A stretch of DNA of 64,000 nt from Priestia taiwanensis (GCF_014638355.1 NZ_BMFK01000001.1:1379160-1443159), one strand, 5' to 3'. Shown: positions 17,706-27,466, numbered from the stretch's first letter. Made by a program: numbers and translations. Notes: a model not told the origin generated them from the sequence alone.

Positions 17706-18608
17706 CTAATGTGCTCGTGGATGATTTGTCATATAAACAGATCGTAATTTTTCTTTTGAAACATGGGTGTATATTTGAGTTGTAGAGAGATGCTCATGAC
17801 CAAGTAATTCTTGTACAACGCGTAAATCCGCTCCTTGATCTAGCATATGCGTAGCAAACGAGTGTCTTAGTTTATGGGGACTAATATGGATGGAGAGTGC
17901 AGCTTTTTCTATCATTTCAGATAAAATATATCTTACACCTCTAGTAGTTAAAGCTTTACCTCTACTATTTAAAAAGAGAACATTGCAAGCATCATTCGCT
18001 TTGCCTAATAAAGTCTTCCTACCATTTTGAATATATGTATCTAGAGCATCATGGGCAAAACTACCAAAGGGTACATAACGCTGCTTCTTTCCCTTTCCAT
18101 GTACTAAAATAGTTCCTATTGTGAAATCAATGTCATTCATCGTTAAACGACAACATTCACTAACACGAATTCCCGTTGCATATAACAACTCTAATAATGC
18201 CTGATTCCGTTGCCCGAGCGGTGTATTCAAATCCGATACGTGAAATAACTTCTCCAATTCTTCTTCATATAAAAACTTCGGAATTGTTAGTTCCTTTTTC
18301 GGAAGAGAAGCTAGCATAAATGGATTTTCCTTCACATACTCTTCTCTCATTAAAAAGCGAAAAAAACTTCTTAATGTTGAAACCTTACGAGCTACTGTTC
18401 GCCTAGATAGCTGCTCTTTATGCAATTGCGTTAAATACAAACGCACAGCTGGGTAAGAGACATCTCTAAACGAGCTAATACGTTCTTCCTGCATGAAATT
18501 CATAAAATGTTCAATTACAAATTGATAACTTTCAATTGTATATCTTGAATAGTTCCGTTCTATTTGTAGGTACTCGAAATAAAAATGACACATTTGTGTT
18601 AGATTCAA
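17706..18608 (-). CDS. xerC: Tyrosine recombinase XerC (CodV)
   Basis: Site-specific recombinase that, with XerD, resolves chromosome dimers at dif. The 300-residue protein has the SAM-like DNA-binding domain (about 1-90) and the catalytic domain with the full residue set: R148, K172, H245, R248, H271 and the nucleophile Y280. The start is a TTG at 18608 about nine bases after GAGGTG. It is the first gene of xerC-hslV-hslU-codY; a hairpin lies directly before its ribosome binding site. The family also includes phage integrases, but length and synteny favour XerC. Confidence 0.95.
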   Translation of the reverse strand: MNLTQMCHFYFEYLQIERNYSRYTIESYQFVIEHFMNFMQEERISSFRDVSYPAVRLYLTQLHKEQLSRRTVARKVSTLRSFFRFLMREEYVKENPFMLASLPKKELTIPKFLYEEELEKLFHVSDLNTPLGQRNQALLELLYATGIRVSECCRLTMNDIDFTIGTILVHGKGKKQRYVPFGSFAHDALDTYIQNGRKTLLGKANDACNVLFLNSRGKALTTRGVRYILSEMIEKAALSIHISPHKLRHSFATHMLDQGADLRVVQELLGHEHLSTTQIYTHVSKEKLRSVYMTNHPRAH

Positions 18609-18623
18609 AGTATTTTCACCTCA

Positions 18624-18662
18624 CAAGGGCTATTAAATAGTAACACAATTCAATAGCCCTTG
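18624..18662 (-). terminator. Hairpin between trmFO and xerC
   Basis: An 11-bp perfect stem (CAAGGGCTATT with AATAGCCCTTG) and a 17-base loop lie between the trmFO stop and the xerC start. On the minus strand the stem is followed by TGAGGTGAAAA, the xerC ribosome binding site, not by a T run, so it is either a weak terminator or an element that tunes xerC translation or protects the 5' end of the mRNA. Confidence 0.55.
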
Positions 18663-18676
18663 CAATGTGTTTTTCA

Positions 18677-19978
18677 TTAAATGTTTAGAAAGTTTTGAAG
18701 CGTTTCTAATGCGCGATTTGCATAAATTTCATAACGTTCTGCTTTTTTCTTCACTCGTGTTTCAAGTGGTGGGAATAAGCCAAAGTTTGCATTCATTGGT
18801 TGGAATGTCTTTGCATTTGTTGATGTAATATAATGCGCCATGCTACCGATTGCCGTTTCAGCTGGTAATACAACAAGCTCTTCTCCTAATACTAAGCGAG
18901 CTGCGTTAATGCCTGCCATTAAACCAGATGCTGCTGATTCAACATATCCTTCTACACCTGTCATTTGTCCTGCAAAGAACAAGTCATCGCGACCGCGATA
19001 TTGATATGTTGGTTTCAATAACTTCGGTGAGTTAATGAATGTATTGCGGTGCATAACACCGTAACGAACGATTTCTGCATTCTCTAAGCCAGGAATTAAA
19101 CGGAATACTTCTTTTTGTGCACCCCATTTTAAATGTGTTTGGAATCCAACGATATTATAAAGTGTTCCTGCTGCATCATCTTGACGTAATTGAACAACCG
19201 CGTACGGTTTCTTTCCTGTCTTCGGATCTTCTAATCCTACTGGCTTCATTGGACCAAATGTCATCGTTTTGTGTCCACGCTTTGCTAATACTTCAATTGG
19301 CATACATCCTTCGAAGAAGATTTCTTTTTCGAATTCTTTTAACGGTACTACTTCAGCTGAAATTAAAGCTTCATAGAATGTATTGAATTCCTCTTCTGTC
19401 ATCGGACAGTTTAAGTAAGCTGCTTCTCCTTTGTCATAGCGAGATTTCAAATACACCTTATTCATATCTATGCTGTCTTTTTCAATAATTGGCGCTGCTG
19501 CGTCATAAAAATAAAAATAATCTTCTCCCGTTAACGCTTTTAATTGCTCTGATAACGCAGGAGATGTTAATGGGCCTGTCGCAATAATTGTCGGGCCTGC
19601 TGGAATTTCTCCCATTTCTTCTGTAAATACCGTTACATTTGGGTGGTTCTTTACATAGTCCGTTACTTTCGCTGCGAACTCATGACGATCTACCGCCAAT
19701 GCTCCTCCTGCTGGTACCGCACATTCGTCAGCAGCTTTAATAATAACAGAATCTAAACGGCGCATTTCTTCTTTTAAGACACCAACCGCATTTGCTAAAG
19801 AATTACCGCGAAGAGAGTTACTGCATACTAACTCTGCAAACTTATCTGTGTGGTGAGCTGGCGTTTGCTTAACTGGACGCATTTCATATAAATTAACTTT
19901 CACACCACGTTTCGCAAGCTGGTATGCAGCTTCACTTCCTGCCAATCCTGCACCAATGACATTTACTACTTTCTCCAT
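18677..19978 (-). CDS. trmFO: tRNA (uracil-54-C5)-methyltransferase TrmFO
   Basis: FAD- and folate-dependent enzyme that makes ribothymidine at position 54 of tRNA, using methylene-tetrahydrofolate. The N-terminal dinucleotide fold [20 protein letters not shown], the segment [20 protein letters not shown] with the conserved Cys, and the C-terminal [20 protein letters not shown] are diagnostic and separate it from the larger GidA/MnmG. A GTG three codons upstream is possible, but the ATG at 19978 has better spacing from AAAGGAA and gives about 433 residues, the family length. Confidence 0.96.
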   Translation of the reverse strand: MEKVVNVIGAGLAGSEAAYQLAKRGVKVNLYEMRPVKQTPAHHTDKFAELVCSNSLRGNSLANAVGVLKEEMRRLDSVIIKAADECAVPAGGALAVDRHEFAAKVTDYVKNHPNVTVFTEEMGEIPAGPTIIATGPLTSPALSEQLKALTGEDYFYFYDAAAPIIEKDSIDMNKVYLKSRYDKGEAAYLNCPMTEEEFNTFYEALISAEVVPLKEFEKEIFFEGCMPIEVLAKRGHKTMTFGPMKPVGLEDPKTGKKPYAVVQLRQDDAAGTLYNIVGFQTHLKWGAQKEVFRLIPGLENAEIVRYGVMHRNTFINSPKLLKPTYQYRGRDDLFFAGQMTGVEGYVESAASGLMAGINAARLVLGEELVVLPAETAIGSMAHYITSTNAKTFQPMNANFGLFPPLETRVKKKAERYEIYANRALETLQNFLNI

Positions 19979-20024
19979 ACATTTCACCGTTCCTTTTATT
20001 TATTCTTAAGATGTTGTTGTCACG

Positions 20025-20054
20025 AAAAAGATGTGAGCTAAGTTGCTCACATCT
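20025..20054 (-). terminator. Terminator overlapping the topA stop codon
   Basis: The stem AGATGTGAGC / GCTCACATCT with a five-base loop is followed by TTTTTCG on the minus strand. The first arm contains the final codons and the TGA stop of topA (20047-20049), so coding and termination signals are fused. Confidence 0.88.
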
Positions 20055-22122
20055 GTTGTTCCTCATGATAATCACATGAAACACATTGAACTTGAACGCC
20101 CTTTTTCAATTTCTTCTCTACTAGCATATCATCACATTTCGGACACGTTCTAGCAATTGGCTTATCCCATGATACGAAATCACATCCAGGGAAGTGATCA
20201 CAACCATAGAACAGACGTTTCTTCTTACTCTTACGCTCAATAATTTGTCCTTCTTTACATTTTGGACAAGCAACACCGATTTCTTTCACGATAGCTTTTG
20301 TATTTCGGCAATCTGGGAAATTTGAACATGCCATGAATTTTCCGTATCGGCCCATTTTGAAGACCATTGGATTTCCACATTCTTCACAGTCTTCTCCGGC
20401 TGGCTCATCTTTAATTTCGATCTCGCGCATTTCTTTTTCTGCTTTCTCTAAATGCTTCTCGAAACCTATATAGAAGTTATCAATTACTTTCACCCAATTC
20501 TCAATTCCCTCTTCTACCTTATCAAGGGAACCTTCCATATTCGCTGTAAATTGGATATTCATAATATCTGGGAAGAACTCTAAGATAAGTTCAATTACAA
20601 TTTCTCCAAGCTCCGTTGATACGAAACGTTTATTATCTAAAGCAACGTAACCACGCTTTTGAATTGTTTCAAGTGTTGGTACATAAGTTGATGGACGTCC
20701 TATTCCCAACTCTTCTAATGTTTTGATTAAACGCGCCTCTGTGTAACGAGGAGGTGGTTGTGTGAAATGCTGCTTCGGTGTAATGTCTTTTGAGTAAACC
20801 ACTTCACCAACACTCATTTCTGGAAGCAAACGATCCTTCTCTTCCACACCTTCGTCATTGCTTTCTACATACACTTTCATAAAGCCCGGGAACTTCACAA
20901 CCGACCCATTAGCGCGGAATGTAACACCTTCACACGTCACACTCACCTTTACTGTGTCTAAAATAGCTGATGCCATTTGACTTGCTACAAATCGCTCCCA
21001 AATTAGTTTGTACAAGCGATATTGGTCACGTGATAAGAATTGTTTCATCGTATCCGGAGTACGCATTGTCCCGGTTGGACGAATCGCTTCATGGGCATCT
21101 TGTGTCTTCCCTTTATTTGTATCTTTCTTCTTCTCTACAGCTACATACTCTTGCCCAAACTTCGTTTCGATATACTCTTTCGCTTCTTTCTGGGCTGTTT
21201 CAGAAATACGGGTCGAGTCTGTACGCATGTATGTAATCAAACCGACTGTTCCTTCTTTTCCTAAATCAATTCCCTCGTACAACTGCTGTGCAAGGGACAT
21301 CGTCTTCTTGGCTCTCATATTTAACTTACGCGCTGCTTCTTGTTGTAACAAGGAAGTTGTAAATGGAACAGCTGGATTTCTTTTTCGCTCTTTCTTCGTC
21401 ACGTCATCTACTGTAAAAGCATTCGTTGTTAGTTTCCCTATAATTTCTTTCACTTGTTCTTCGTTACGTAAATCTACTTTTTTTCCATTTACAGCATGGA
21501 GGTTTGCCTCAAAGTTCTCTGTTCCTTTAGCGAAATCACCTTTCACTGTCCAGAACTCTTCTGGAACAAATAATTTAATTTCTGCTTCTCGCTCCATAAT
21601 TAAACGAACTGCAACGGATTGAACACGTCCTGCGCTTAATCCTTTTTTCACTTTCTTCCATAATAAAGGACTAATATTATACCCTACTAATCTGTCTAAC
21701 ATTCTTCGTGTTTGTTGAGCATCTACTAAATTCATATTGATTGGTCTTGGATGCTTAAATGACTCTTTCACTGCATCCTTCGTTATTTCATTAAATACAA
21801 CACGACACGGAGAAGTAATATCAACGTTTAACATATGTGCTAAATGCCAAGCAATTGCTTCCCCTTCTCTGTCGGGATCGGCTGCAAGATAGATTTTCTT
21901 TGCTTTTTTCGCAGCTGCTCGTAAATCTTTTAGTACAGGACCTTTGCCACGAATCGTTATATACTTTGGTTCATAATTATTCGTTACGTCAATGCCCATT
22001 TGACTTTTTGGTAAGTCACGAACATGTCCCATGGATGCTACTACTTTATATTTTTTTCCTAAATATTTTTCTATCGTCTTTGCCTTTGACGGCGATTCTA
22101 CAATTACTAGAAACTCGGACAT
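20047..22122 (-). CDS. topA: DNA topoisomerase I TopA
   Basis: Type IA topoisomerase that relaxes negative supercoils. The TOPRIM domain opens the protein ([18 protein letters not shown]; metal-binding [14 protein letters not shown] near 81-94), and the catalytic Tyr is Y298 in [11 protein letters not shown]. Three C-terminal zinc-finger modules with paired CxxC motifs follow from about residue 580 (CEECGNP, CPKCKEG, CPKCDDM). The 691-residue length is standard for Bacillus. The gene has its own promoter and terminator, so it is probably transcribed alone in addition to any readthrough from dprA. Confidence 0.97.
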   Translation of the reverse strand: MSEFLVIVESPSKAKTIEKYLGKKYKVVASMGHVRDLPKSQMGIDVTNNYEPKYITIRGKGPVLKDLRAAAKKAKKIYLAADPDREGEAIAWHLAHMLNVDITSPCRVVFNEITKDAVKESFKHPRPINMNLVDAQQTRRMLDRLVGYNISPLLWKKVKKGLSAGRVQSVAVRLIMEREAEIKLFVPEEFWTVKGDFAKGTENFEANLHAVNGKKVDLRNEEQVKEIIGKLTTNAFTVDDVTKKERKRNPAVPFTTSLLQQEAARKLNMRAKKTMSLAQQLYEGIDLGKEGTVGLITYMRTDSTRISETAQKEAKEYIETKFGQEYVAVEKKKDTNKGKTQDAHEAIRPTGTMRTPDTMKQFLSRDQYRLYKLIWERFVASQMASAILDTVKVSVTCEGVTFRANGSVVKFPGFMKVYVESNDEGVEEKDRLLPEMSVGEVVYSKDITPKQHFTQPPPRYTEARLIKTLEELGIGRPSTYVPTLETIQKRGYVALDNKRFVSTELGEIVIELILEFFPDIMNIQFTANMEGSLDKVEEGIENWVKVIDNFYIGFEKHLEKAEKEMREIEIKDEPAGEDCEECGNPMVFKMGRYGKFMACSNFPDCRNTKAIVKEIGVACPKCKEGQIIERKSKKKRLFYGCDHFPGCDFVSWDKPIARTCPKCDDMLVEKKLKKGVQVQCVSCDYHEEQQM

Positions 22123-22187
22123 CTACCTTTCCTCCTTCTAAGAGGTAAATACAATCTTTGTTTATTTTTATTATTAAATCTTCATTA

Positions 22188-22216
22188 TTATTAAATATAC
22201 TCATCCTATTTGTCAA
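22188..22216 (-). promoter_or_regulatory. SigA-type promoter of topA
   Basis: A perfect -35 TTGACA (22211-22216), 17-base spacer and -10 TAATAA (22188-22193) lie about 65 bases before the topA start. A second TTGACA lies at 22256-22261 with a poor -10; between the two sits the 11-base palindrome CCCTAATAGGG (22243-22253). Confidence 0.75.
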
Positions 22217-22272
22217 TCAAGAATGAATATAAAATACCACACCCTATTAGGGATTTGTCAACACCTCACCTT

Positions 22273-22309
22273 AAAAAAAACAAAATAGCCCATAATTCGA
22301 GCTATTTTG
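22273..22309 (-). terminator. Terminator after dprA
   Basis: The stem CAAAATAGC / GCTATTTTG is followed by a run of eight T on the minus strand, about 40 bases after the dprA stop and upstream of the topA promoter. Confidence 0.88.
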
Positions 22310-22349
22310 ACATTTTTCATCATTATCTATTTACCGATAGAACAGTTCA

Positions 22350-23228
22350 TCATGATAAAGAAAATTCACTCGTAATATCATCTACACTATGTACCAATTT
22401 TGCACCTTGTTGAATTAAATAGTGGGTTCCACATGAATAAGGTGATGTAATTGGCCCCGGTAGTGCAAATACTTCTCTACCTTGATCCAAGGCACAATCC
22501 GCTGTAATAAGCGAACCACTTCTCGCTTTGGCTTCTACAATTAACGTACCTCGTGATAGTCCGCTTATAATGCGGTTACGCTTTGGAAAATACCACCTCT
22601 TCGGGGGACAATACGGGGGATATTCACTTACTAAAAGATGATGTTGACGGATATATGTAGCTAATGAACGGTTCGCTGCCGGGTAAATGTGTTCAAACCC
22701 TGAACCTAAAACAGCTATTGTTGCATGACCATGTTTGACTGCTAACGTATGAGCAAATGTATCTACCCCAACTGCTAATCCACTTACAATCACCCATTTC
22801 TCAGGTTCGAGCTGTTTAATGAGCGTTTCCAAACCGTTATATGCATACTGTGTAGGGCTTCTTGTTCCAACAACGCTCAACGTGCGTGGATGACATAAAA
22901 GAGAAGAGTTTCCTTGGAGATAAAGAACATGTGGTGGATCTGGAATTTCTTTCAATAACGGTGGGTATTCTTCATCATAAATCGTTATATACGTAATGTG
23001 ATGGTAGTGAAGATGCGACTGGAGTGCTGAAATAGAAGTTGTTTGCAGATAATGATGTAACTTAGAGGCTTTCGAAGGGGATAACGGAGTGTATAGTTCT
23101 AATTCGAGTAAAGACATGTCGTAAATTTTCGCTAATGTTGGATCGACAGATAACAATTTCTGTATCATCGCATAGTTATCTCCATATAAATAGTGCAAAT
23201 GGAGTAAACGTTCTCGTATTGTACTCAT
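22350..23228 (-). CDS. dprA: DNA processing protein DprA (Smf)
   Basis: DprA loads RecA on incoming single-stranded DNA during natural transformation. The N-terminal helical region (about 1-80) precedes a Rossmann-like DprA domain with VVGTRSPTQYAYNG, VSGLAVGVDTFAHTLAVKHG, AVLGSGFEHIYPAANRSL and the C-terminal ARSGSLITADCALDQGREVF. The 292-residue length is typical for Bacillus. Its presence shows part of the competence machinery, although DprA is also widespread in bacteria not known to be transformable. It sits between sucD and topA as in B. subtilis. Confidence 0.96.
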   Translation of the reverse strand: MSTIRERLLHLHYLYGDNYAMIQKLLSVDPTLAKIYDMSLLELELYTPLSPSKASKLHHYLQTTSISALQSHLHYHHITYITIYDEEYPPLLKEIPDPPHVLYLQGNSSLLCHPRTLSVVGTRSPTQYAYNGLETLIKQLEPEKWVIVSGLAVGVDTFAHTLAVKHGHATIAVLGSGFEHIYPAANRSLATYIRQHHLLVSEYPPYCPPKRWYFPKRNRIISGLSRGTLIVEAKARSGSLITADCALDQGREVFALPGPITSPYSCGTHYLIQQGAKLVHSVDDITSEFSLS

Positions 23229-23261
23229 TAATAACCACCCTTATTTAATCATAGTTAATAG

Positions 23262-23300
23262 AACTACTAGTGAAGGTTATTATAACCTTCACTAGTAGTT
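23262..23300 (-). terminator. Long perfect inverted repeat after sucD
   Basis: Two 19-base arms, perfectly complementary and separated by a single base, begin 11 bases after the sucD stop. The minus strand after the stem reads CTATTAAC rather than a T run. It most likely ends or stabilises the 3' end of the sucCD mRNA, but the length of perfect pairing is unusual. Confidence 0.65.
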
Positions 23301-23311
23301 TCTTCATATTA

Positions 23312-24223
23312 TTAAGACATTTGGTGCGTTACGCACTTCTCATATACGCCTTTTTCTTTAATTACACGAATTAGCGTATCTCCGATTACAGCTGGAGTTT
23401 CAGCTACTTCAATACCGCACGCGTTCATTGTTTTAATTTTTTCTTCTGCAGTGCCTTTACCACCTGAGATAATTGCTCCTGCATGGCCCATACGCTTTCC
23501 AGGAGGCGCTGTTTGACCACCGATGAAGCCAACTACTGGCTTCGTCATGTTTGCCGCTACCCACTCAGCTGCTTCTTCTTCCGCTGTTCCACCAATTTCT
23601 CCAAGCATAATTACTGCGAATGTTTCTGGGTCTTCATTGAACGCTTTTAATACATCAATGAAATCCGTTCCATTCACAGGGTCTCCGCCGATACCTACTG
23701 CAGTAGATTGGCCAATACCAGCTTGCGTTAATTGATGAACTGCTTCGTACGTTAACGTCCCAGAACGCGACACAATACCTACATGACCTTTACGGTGAAT
23801 GTAACCTGGCATAATTCCAATTTTGCACTCGTCCGGTGTAATAACGCCTGGACAGTTCGGTCCAACAAGACGTGTTTTCTTCCCTTCCATATAGCGCTTT
23901 ACATTCACCATATCAAGAACAGGAATACCTTCTGTAATACAGATTGCTAAGTCGATTTCTGCATCAACTGCTTCCATAATAGCATCTGCTGCAAATGCTG
24001 GTGGAACATAGATAACAGAAGCGTTAGCGCCTGTTTCTCTTACTGCATCTGCCACTGTATCAAATACAGGAATACCTTCGATTTCTGTACCACCTTTCCC
24101 CGGTGTTACACCTCCAACAATTTTCGTACCGTACTCAACCATTTGCTTCGTATGGAACAAACCTTGAGAACCTGTAATACCTTGTACAATTACTTTTGTA
24201 TCTTTGTTAATGAATACGCTCAT
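23312..24223 (-). CDS. sucD: Succinyl-CoA synthetase alpha subunit SucD
   Basis: TCA-cycle enzyme subunit that, with SucC, converts succinyl-CoA to succinate with formation of a nucleoside triphosphate. The CoA-binding Rossmann domain ([20 protein letters not shown], near residues 11-30) and the C-terminal ligase domain with the phospho-His in [18 protein letters not shown] (about residue 247) are complete. The 303-residue length is normal. It follows sucC after 20 bases, forming a two-gene operon. Confidence 0.97.
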   Translation of the reverse strand: MSVFINKDTKVIVQGITGSQGLFHTKQMVEYGTKIVGGVTPGKGGTEIEGIPVFDTVADAVRETGANASVIYVPPAFAADAIMEAVDAEIDLAICITEGIPVLDMVNVKRYMEGKKTRLVGPNCPGVITPDECKIGIMPGYIHRKGHVGIVSRSGTLTYEAVHQLTQAGIGQSTAVGIGGDPVNGTDFIDVLKAFNEDPETFAVIMLGEIGGTAEEEAAEWVAANMTKPVVGFIGGQTAPPGKRMGHAGAIISGGKGTAEEKIKTMNACGIEVAETPAVIGDTLIRVIKEKGVYEKCVTHQMS

Positions 24224-24243
24224 TCTGCTCGCCTCCCTCTCTA

Positions 24244-25404
24244 TTAACCTACTAAGCTCACGATTTTTTTCGCCCCATCAGCCATTGACTCTGCCGCTGT
24301 AATATTTAAGCCTGATTCTTCTAAAATTTTCTTACCTAAGTCTACATTTGTACCTTCAAGACGGACAACAAGTGGTAATTGTAAACCTACTTGTTTCGTC
24401 GCTTCTACAACACCTGTTGCAATAACGTCACACTTCATAATACCGCCGAAAATGTTAACGAAAATACCTTTTACACTTTGGTCAGAAAGAATGATTTTGA
24501 ATGCTTCTGTTACCTTTTCTGTCGTCGCACCGCCTCCTACATCAAGGAAGTTAGCCGGGTCTCCGCCATAATGCTTGATAATATCCATCGTTGCCATTGC
24601 AAGGCCTGCACCGTTTACCATACAACCGATGTTTCCATCTAATGGAATGTAGTTTAAGTCATATTTAGACGCTTCAATTTCTTTCTCGTCTTCTTCGTCT
24701 AAGTCACGTAATGCTAATACGTCAGCGTGACGATATAACGCATTTGAGTCGAAGTTTAACTTCGCGTCTAATGCCATTACATTACCTTCTCCAGTTACAA
24801 CTAATGGGTTAATTTCAGCGATTGAGCAATCTTTCTCAATAAACGCCGTGTATAACCCCATCATAAATTTAACCGCTTTATTTACTAATGCTTTTGGAAT
24901 ATTAATATTAAATGCAATACGACGCGCTTGGAAGCCTTGTAAGCCTACAGCTGGGTCGATAAATTCTTTAAAAATCTTCTCAGGAGTTTTTTCTGCTACT
25001 TCTTCAATTTCTGTTCCGCCTTCTTCTGAAGCCATTAACACAACTTGAGAAGTTGCACGATCTAACACAAGTCCAATATAGTATTCTTTCGCAATGTTGC
25101 AGCCTTCTTCAATAAGTAAGCGCTTAATCTCTTTACCCTCTGGACCAGTTTGATGCGTTACAAGTGTTTTACCTAATAATTCATTTGCATATGTATATAC
25201 TTCATCTACATTTTTCGCAATTTTTACGCCACCAGCTTTACCGCGGCCACCTGCGTGAATTTGTGCTTTTACAACATACACTTCGCTGTTAAGTCCCTTT
25301 GCTGCTTCTACTGCCTCTTCTGCTGTGAATGCTACTTTCCCGTTTGGTACGCTAACTCCATAACTTCTAAGGAGTTCCTTTCCTTGGTATTCATGGATAT
25401 TCAT
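24244..25404 (-). CDS. sucC: Succinyl-CoA synthetase beta subunit SucC
   Basis: ATP-grasp subunit of succinyl-CoA synthetase. It starts [20 protein letters not shown], and contains [20 protein letters not shown] and the C-terminal [20 protein letters not shown]. The open frame extends 29 codons upstream, but the ATG at 25404 has GAGGAGG at correct spacing and gives the family length of 386 residues. A good SigA promoter and a CodY-box-like sequence lie upstream, after the ylqH terminator, so sucCD should be an independently controlled operon. Confidence 0.97.
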   Translation of the reverse strand: MNIHEYQGKELLRSYGVSVPNGKVAFTAEEAVEAAKGLNSEVYVVKAQIHAGGRGKAGGVKIAKNVDEVYTYANELLGKTLVTHQTGPEGKEIKRLLIEEGCNIAKEYYIGLVLDRATSQVVLMASEEGGTEIEEVAEKTPEKIFKEFIDPAVGLQGFQARRIAFNINIPKALVNKAVKFMMGLYTAFIEKDCSIAEINPLVVTGEGNVMALDAKLNFDSNALYRHADVLALRDLDEEDEKEIEASKYDLNYIPLDGNIGCMVNGAGLAMATMDIIKHYGGDPANFLDVGGGATTEKVTEAFKIILSDQSVKGIFVNIFGGIMKCDVIATGVVEATKQVGLQLPLVVRLEGTNVDLGKKILEESGLNITAAESMADGAKKIVSLVG

Positions 25405-25419
25405 CGCCCATCCTCCTCG

Positions 25420-25434
25420 TGTTTTCAGAAAATA
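25420..25434 (-). promoter_or_regulatory. Candidate CodY box upstream of sucC
   Basis: TATTTTCTGAAAACA on the minus strand matches 12 of 15 positions of the CodY consensus AATTTTCWGAAAATT, with the whole core TTTTCTGAAAA intact. It lies between the predicted sucC transcription start and the ribosome binding site, where bound CodY would block elongation. CodY is encoded in this window. Binding is an inference. Confidence 0.5.
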
Positions 25435-25453
25435 AAATATACTTCTACTATAT

Positions 25454-25483
25454 TTTATATAACGATTTCTCATCTGTCCACAA
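25454..25483 (-). promoter_or_regulatory. SigA-type promoter of sucCD
   Basis: -35 TTGTGG (25478-25483), an 18-base spacer and -10 TATAAA (25454-25459) lie about 50 bases before the sucC start and after the ylqH terminator. A 10-base AT-only inverted repeat around 25431-25458 overlaps the -10 and could be part of an operator. Confidence 0.55.
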
Positions 25484-25516
25484 ATAGGCAACGGTGACGT
25501 GTCGAATTATCGAAAA

Positions 25517-25544
25517 AGAAAAAAAGCTATCAAATTTGATAGCT
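25517..25544 (-). terminator. Terminator after ylqH
   Basis: The self-complementary stretch AGCTATCAAATTTGATAGCT is followed on the minus strand by a T run (TTTTTTTCTTTTTCG). It starts three bases after the ylqH stop. Confidence 0.9.
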
Positions 25545-25547
25545 TCC

Positions 25548-25817
25548 TTATCCCTTGTAATGCTTATCCACTCTATAAATAAACGCAAATACTTCCGCAA
25601 CAACTTGATACAATTCTTCTGGAATTGATTCATTAATTTCGAGCTTACTTAGCACCTCTAGTAACGAAGGATCTTCTTGAACCGGAATATCATGCTCCTT
25701 TGCTTTAGCAAGTATTTCATCCGCAACAAGACCTCTTCCCTTTGCTACAACATAAGGGGCATCTTGTTTAAATTGGTCATATTTTAGAGCAACAACTTCT
25801 CTGCGCTTCTCCATCAT
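25548..25817 (-). CDS. ylqH: YlqH, free-standing FlhB C-terminal-like protein
   Basis: An 89-residue cytoplasmic protein matching only the C-terminal cytoplasmic part of FlhB/YscU export-switch proteins (VVALKYDQFKQDAPYVVAKG and IPEELYQVVAEVFAFIYRVD). In full-length FlhB this part is released by self-cleavage at NPTH; here the protein begins about where the cleaved fragment would begin, and there are no membrane helices. It overlaps ylqG by four bases (ATGA). Its function is unknown; exchange with FlhB in the export gate is a reasonable guess. The family call is firm. Confidence 0.88.
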   Translation of the reverse strand: MMEKRREVVALKYDQFKQDAPYVVAKGRGLVADEILAKAKEHDIPVQEDPSLLEVLSKLEINESIPEELYQVVAEVFAFIYRVDKHYKG

Positions 25818-27448
25818 ACGTGTAAATCAACTCCACTATACGTCTTCGAGTAGTAAGATTGCCCTTGGATTCTCTCTACTTTCTCTTCTCCAAAAGGTCG
25901 TACTTTAATAGCCGACAACTCATAATTTAACCCTTGTAAATGCTGTCTTAATGACTCCTGATACATAGGAATAATACGCTCTAATCCATCTGTATTATTC
26001 AACACAGTAATCTGAACAATTCGATTTTGAATATGTACATCTATTCCTGTATCTTGCAATGCTTCTAATTGTAGATAGAAGAAAATACGACAAAAATCCG
26101 TATCAATTTGACCGTCTTTCGTTTCTTTTCCACTCCACTCTATTTGTACATCTCTTAATACACCAGCCATCGTCATTGGAATGTGCGTTACCACATGCAA
26201 CATAGGGCCTACTGTCTCTTGAGATAACAATTGTTGGCCAGTTATCCGATGAACAAGCACCTCTATTTGGCTTTTTGTTTGTGATGTTAATGGTTCTTCT
26301 AATGTTTGTAATAGAAGTGGCTTTAATGTATTCATATGTTCTTGTTTCTGTTGTCTTCCTGTAAGCGATTGCTCCCATTCAAGACCTAATGACTCTATAA
26401 CCATCTTCATATGAGATGCTAGTTCTTTCCCAGCCGGCATTGCGAAAACATCATTCATAACCTTTGTCAAGACTTGTTGCTCTTGCTTCGTTAATTGCGG
26501 CATTTTCTCGGATAACATTGCAAATTGTTGTACCGCTGTAGAGGGTAATGTATCTTTGCTAAAATACGAAAGCAATTGGTGTACTTGTTCTTGCTTACTA
26601 GGTAATTCTTTCACAAACGATATGAACTGTTCTGGTGTCATGTTCTTCACCTGTTCATTTCGACTAACCTCTGCCATAGGTAGCGTACCGTTGCTTACAT
26701 TCACTTGTTCTACAGGTACTTTTGTATTACTAATGTTCATTTTTTGCAAAAGAGATTCGACAACGCGATTTTCTTTCCCTACTATCCCCTCTGTTAATAG
26801 ACGGATAAGTGCATCTTGCTGTTTCCCTTGATACGTCGTTGTTAGAAATTCTTTCAGTTGACCGGCGGCTTTTGGCAATTCTTCCTCATTCATCAGAGCA
26901 CTCAATACATTCGTTATACCTTGTTGAAGAGAAGGATTTTTCTCATATGTGGTGACGCTTTTGATTGTTGTCTCTGTTAACGGAAGATCTTTCTGAATAA
27001 GCAAACGAATGGCTTGCAACTCTTCTTCACCTAAAGGCATCTTTGCTAATACATTCGCAAGTTGCTGAAGCTTTGCTTGTGTAAGGGGAATATTATTGTT
27101 TAATAACATAGTTGCTAATTGCTTCATCTCTAAGGTACCACTAACTCCTACTTGTTTTAGAAGGAGTGAGACTCGTTCATCCATTGATAAAGTATTTCCC
27201 GGTTGCATCACTTTTAGCACTAACTGACCATTTTCAGATTGTTTCACTTGTAAAACGTATCGCCCATTTTCTTCAAGTGGTGCTTCAATTTTGGCAAGCA
27301 TTTTCGTATTATTAATTTGTACAACAGCCATATCTCCTGGTAACTTCTCCATAATAGTGCCTTGTACGACTTGTCCGGGCCGTAACACCGTTTCTTTTGC
27401 CTGAACAGCTGACGACGCTTGGACACTGTTTAATAAGCGCTGAAGCAT
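25814..27448 (-). CDS. ylqG: YlqG, large FliK-like protein of unknown function
   Basis: A 544-residue soluble protein at the ylqG position of Bacillus, between rnhB and ylqH. It begins MLQRLLNSVQASSAVQAKET, then has a small beta-rich segment (GTIMEKLPGDMAVVQINNTK, about 30-80), a long helical Gln/Leu-rich middle (about 90-400) and a C-terminal domain (about 430-540) whose pattern recalls the hook-length control family. No signal peptide or membrane segment is visible. Paired with the FlhB-like ylqH, it suggests a second ruler/switch set, but no function is proven. Overlap with ylqH implies coupled translation. Confidence 0.75.
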   Translation of the reverse strand: MLQRLLNSVQASSAVQAKETVLRPGQVVQGTIMEKLPGDMAVVQINNTKMLAKIEAPLEENGRYVLQVKQSENGQLVLKVMQPGNTLSMDERVSLLLKQVGVSGTLEMKQLATMLLNNNIPLTQAKLQQLANVLAKMPLGEEELQAIRLLIQKDLPLTETTIKSVTTYEKNPSLQQGITNVLSALMNEEELPKAAGQLKEFLTTTYQGKQQDALIRLLTEGIVGKENRVVESLLQKMNISNTKVPVEQVNVSNGTLPMAEVSRNEQVKNMTPEQFISFVKELPSKQEQVHQLLSYFSKDTLPSTAVQQFAMLSEKMPQLTKQEQQVLTKVMNDVFAMPAGKELASHMKMVIESLGLEWEQSLTGRQQKQEHMNTLKPLLLQTLEEPLTSQTKSQIEVLVHRITGQQLLSQETVGPMLHVVTHIPMTMAGVLRDVQIEWSGKETKDGQIDTDFCRIFFYLQLEALQDTGIDVHIQNRIVQITVLNNTDGLERIIPMYQESLRQHLQGLNYELSAIKVRPFGEEKVERIQGQSYYSKTYSGVDLHV

Positions 27449-27466
27449 GAGTTCTCCCTCCTCTTA

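Noticed and set aside
21008..21622. 204-codon open frame on the plus strand inside topA
   Set aside because: It is exactly antisense to an intact, strongly conserved topA, has no ribosome binding site and its composition is that of an antisense frame.
22243..22253. CCCTAATAGGG palindrome upstream of topA as an operator
   Set aside because: An 11-base palindrome alone is too short to support a call, and it is not centred on the better promoter; only mentioned with that promoter.
25448..25633. 61-codon minus-strand frame over the ylqH end and sucC promoter
   Set aside because: Overlaps the ylqH coding end, its terminator and the sucC promoter in a different frame; no start signal.
26103..26378. 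91-codon alternative frame inside ylqG
   Set aside because: Same-strand, different-frame shadow with Arg/Asn/Thr-rich composition and no ribosome binding site.
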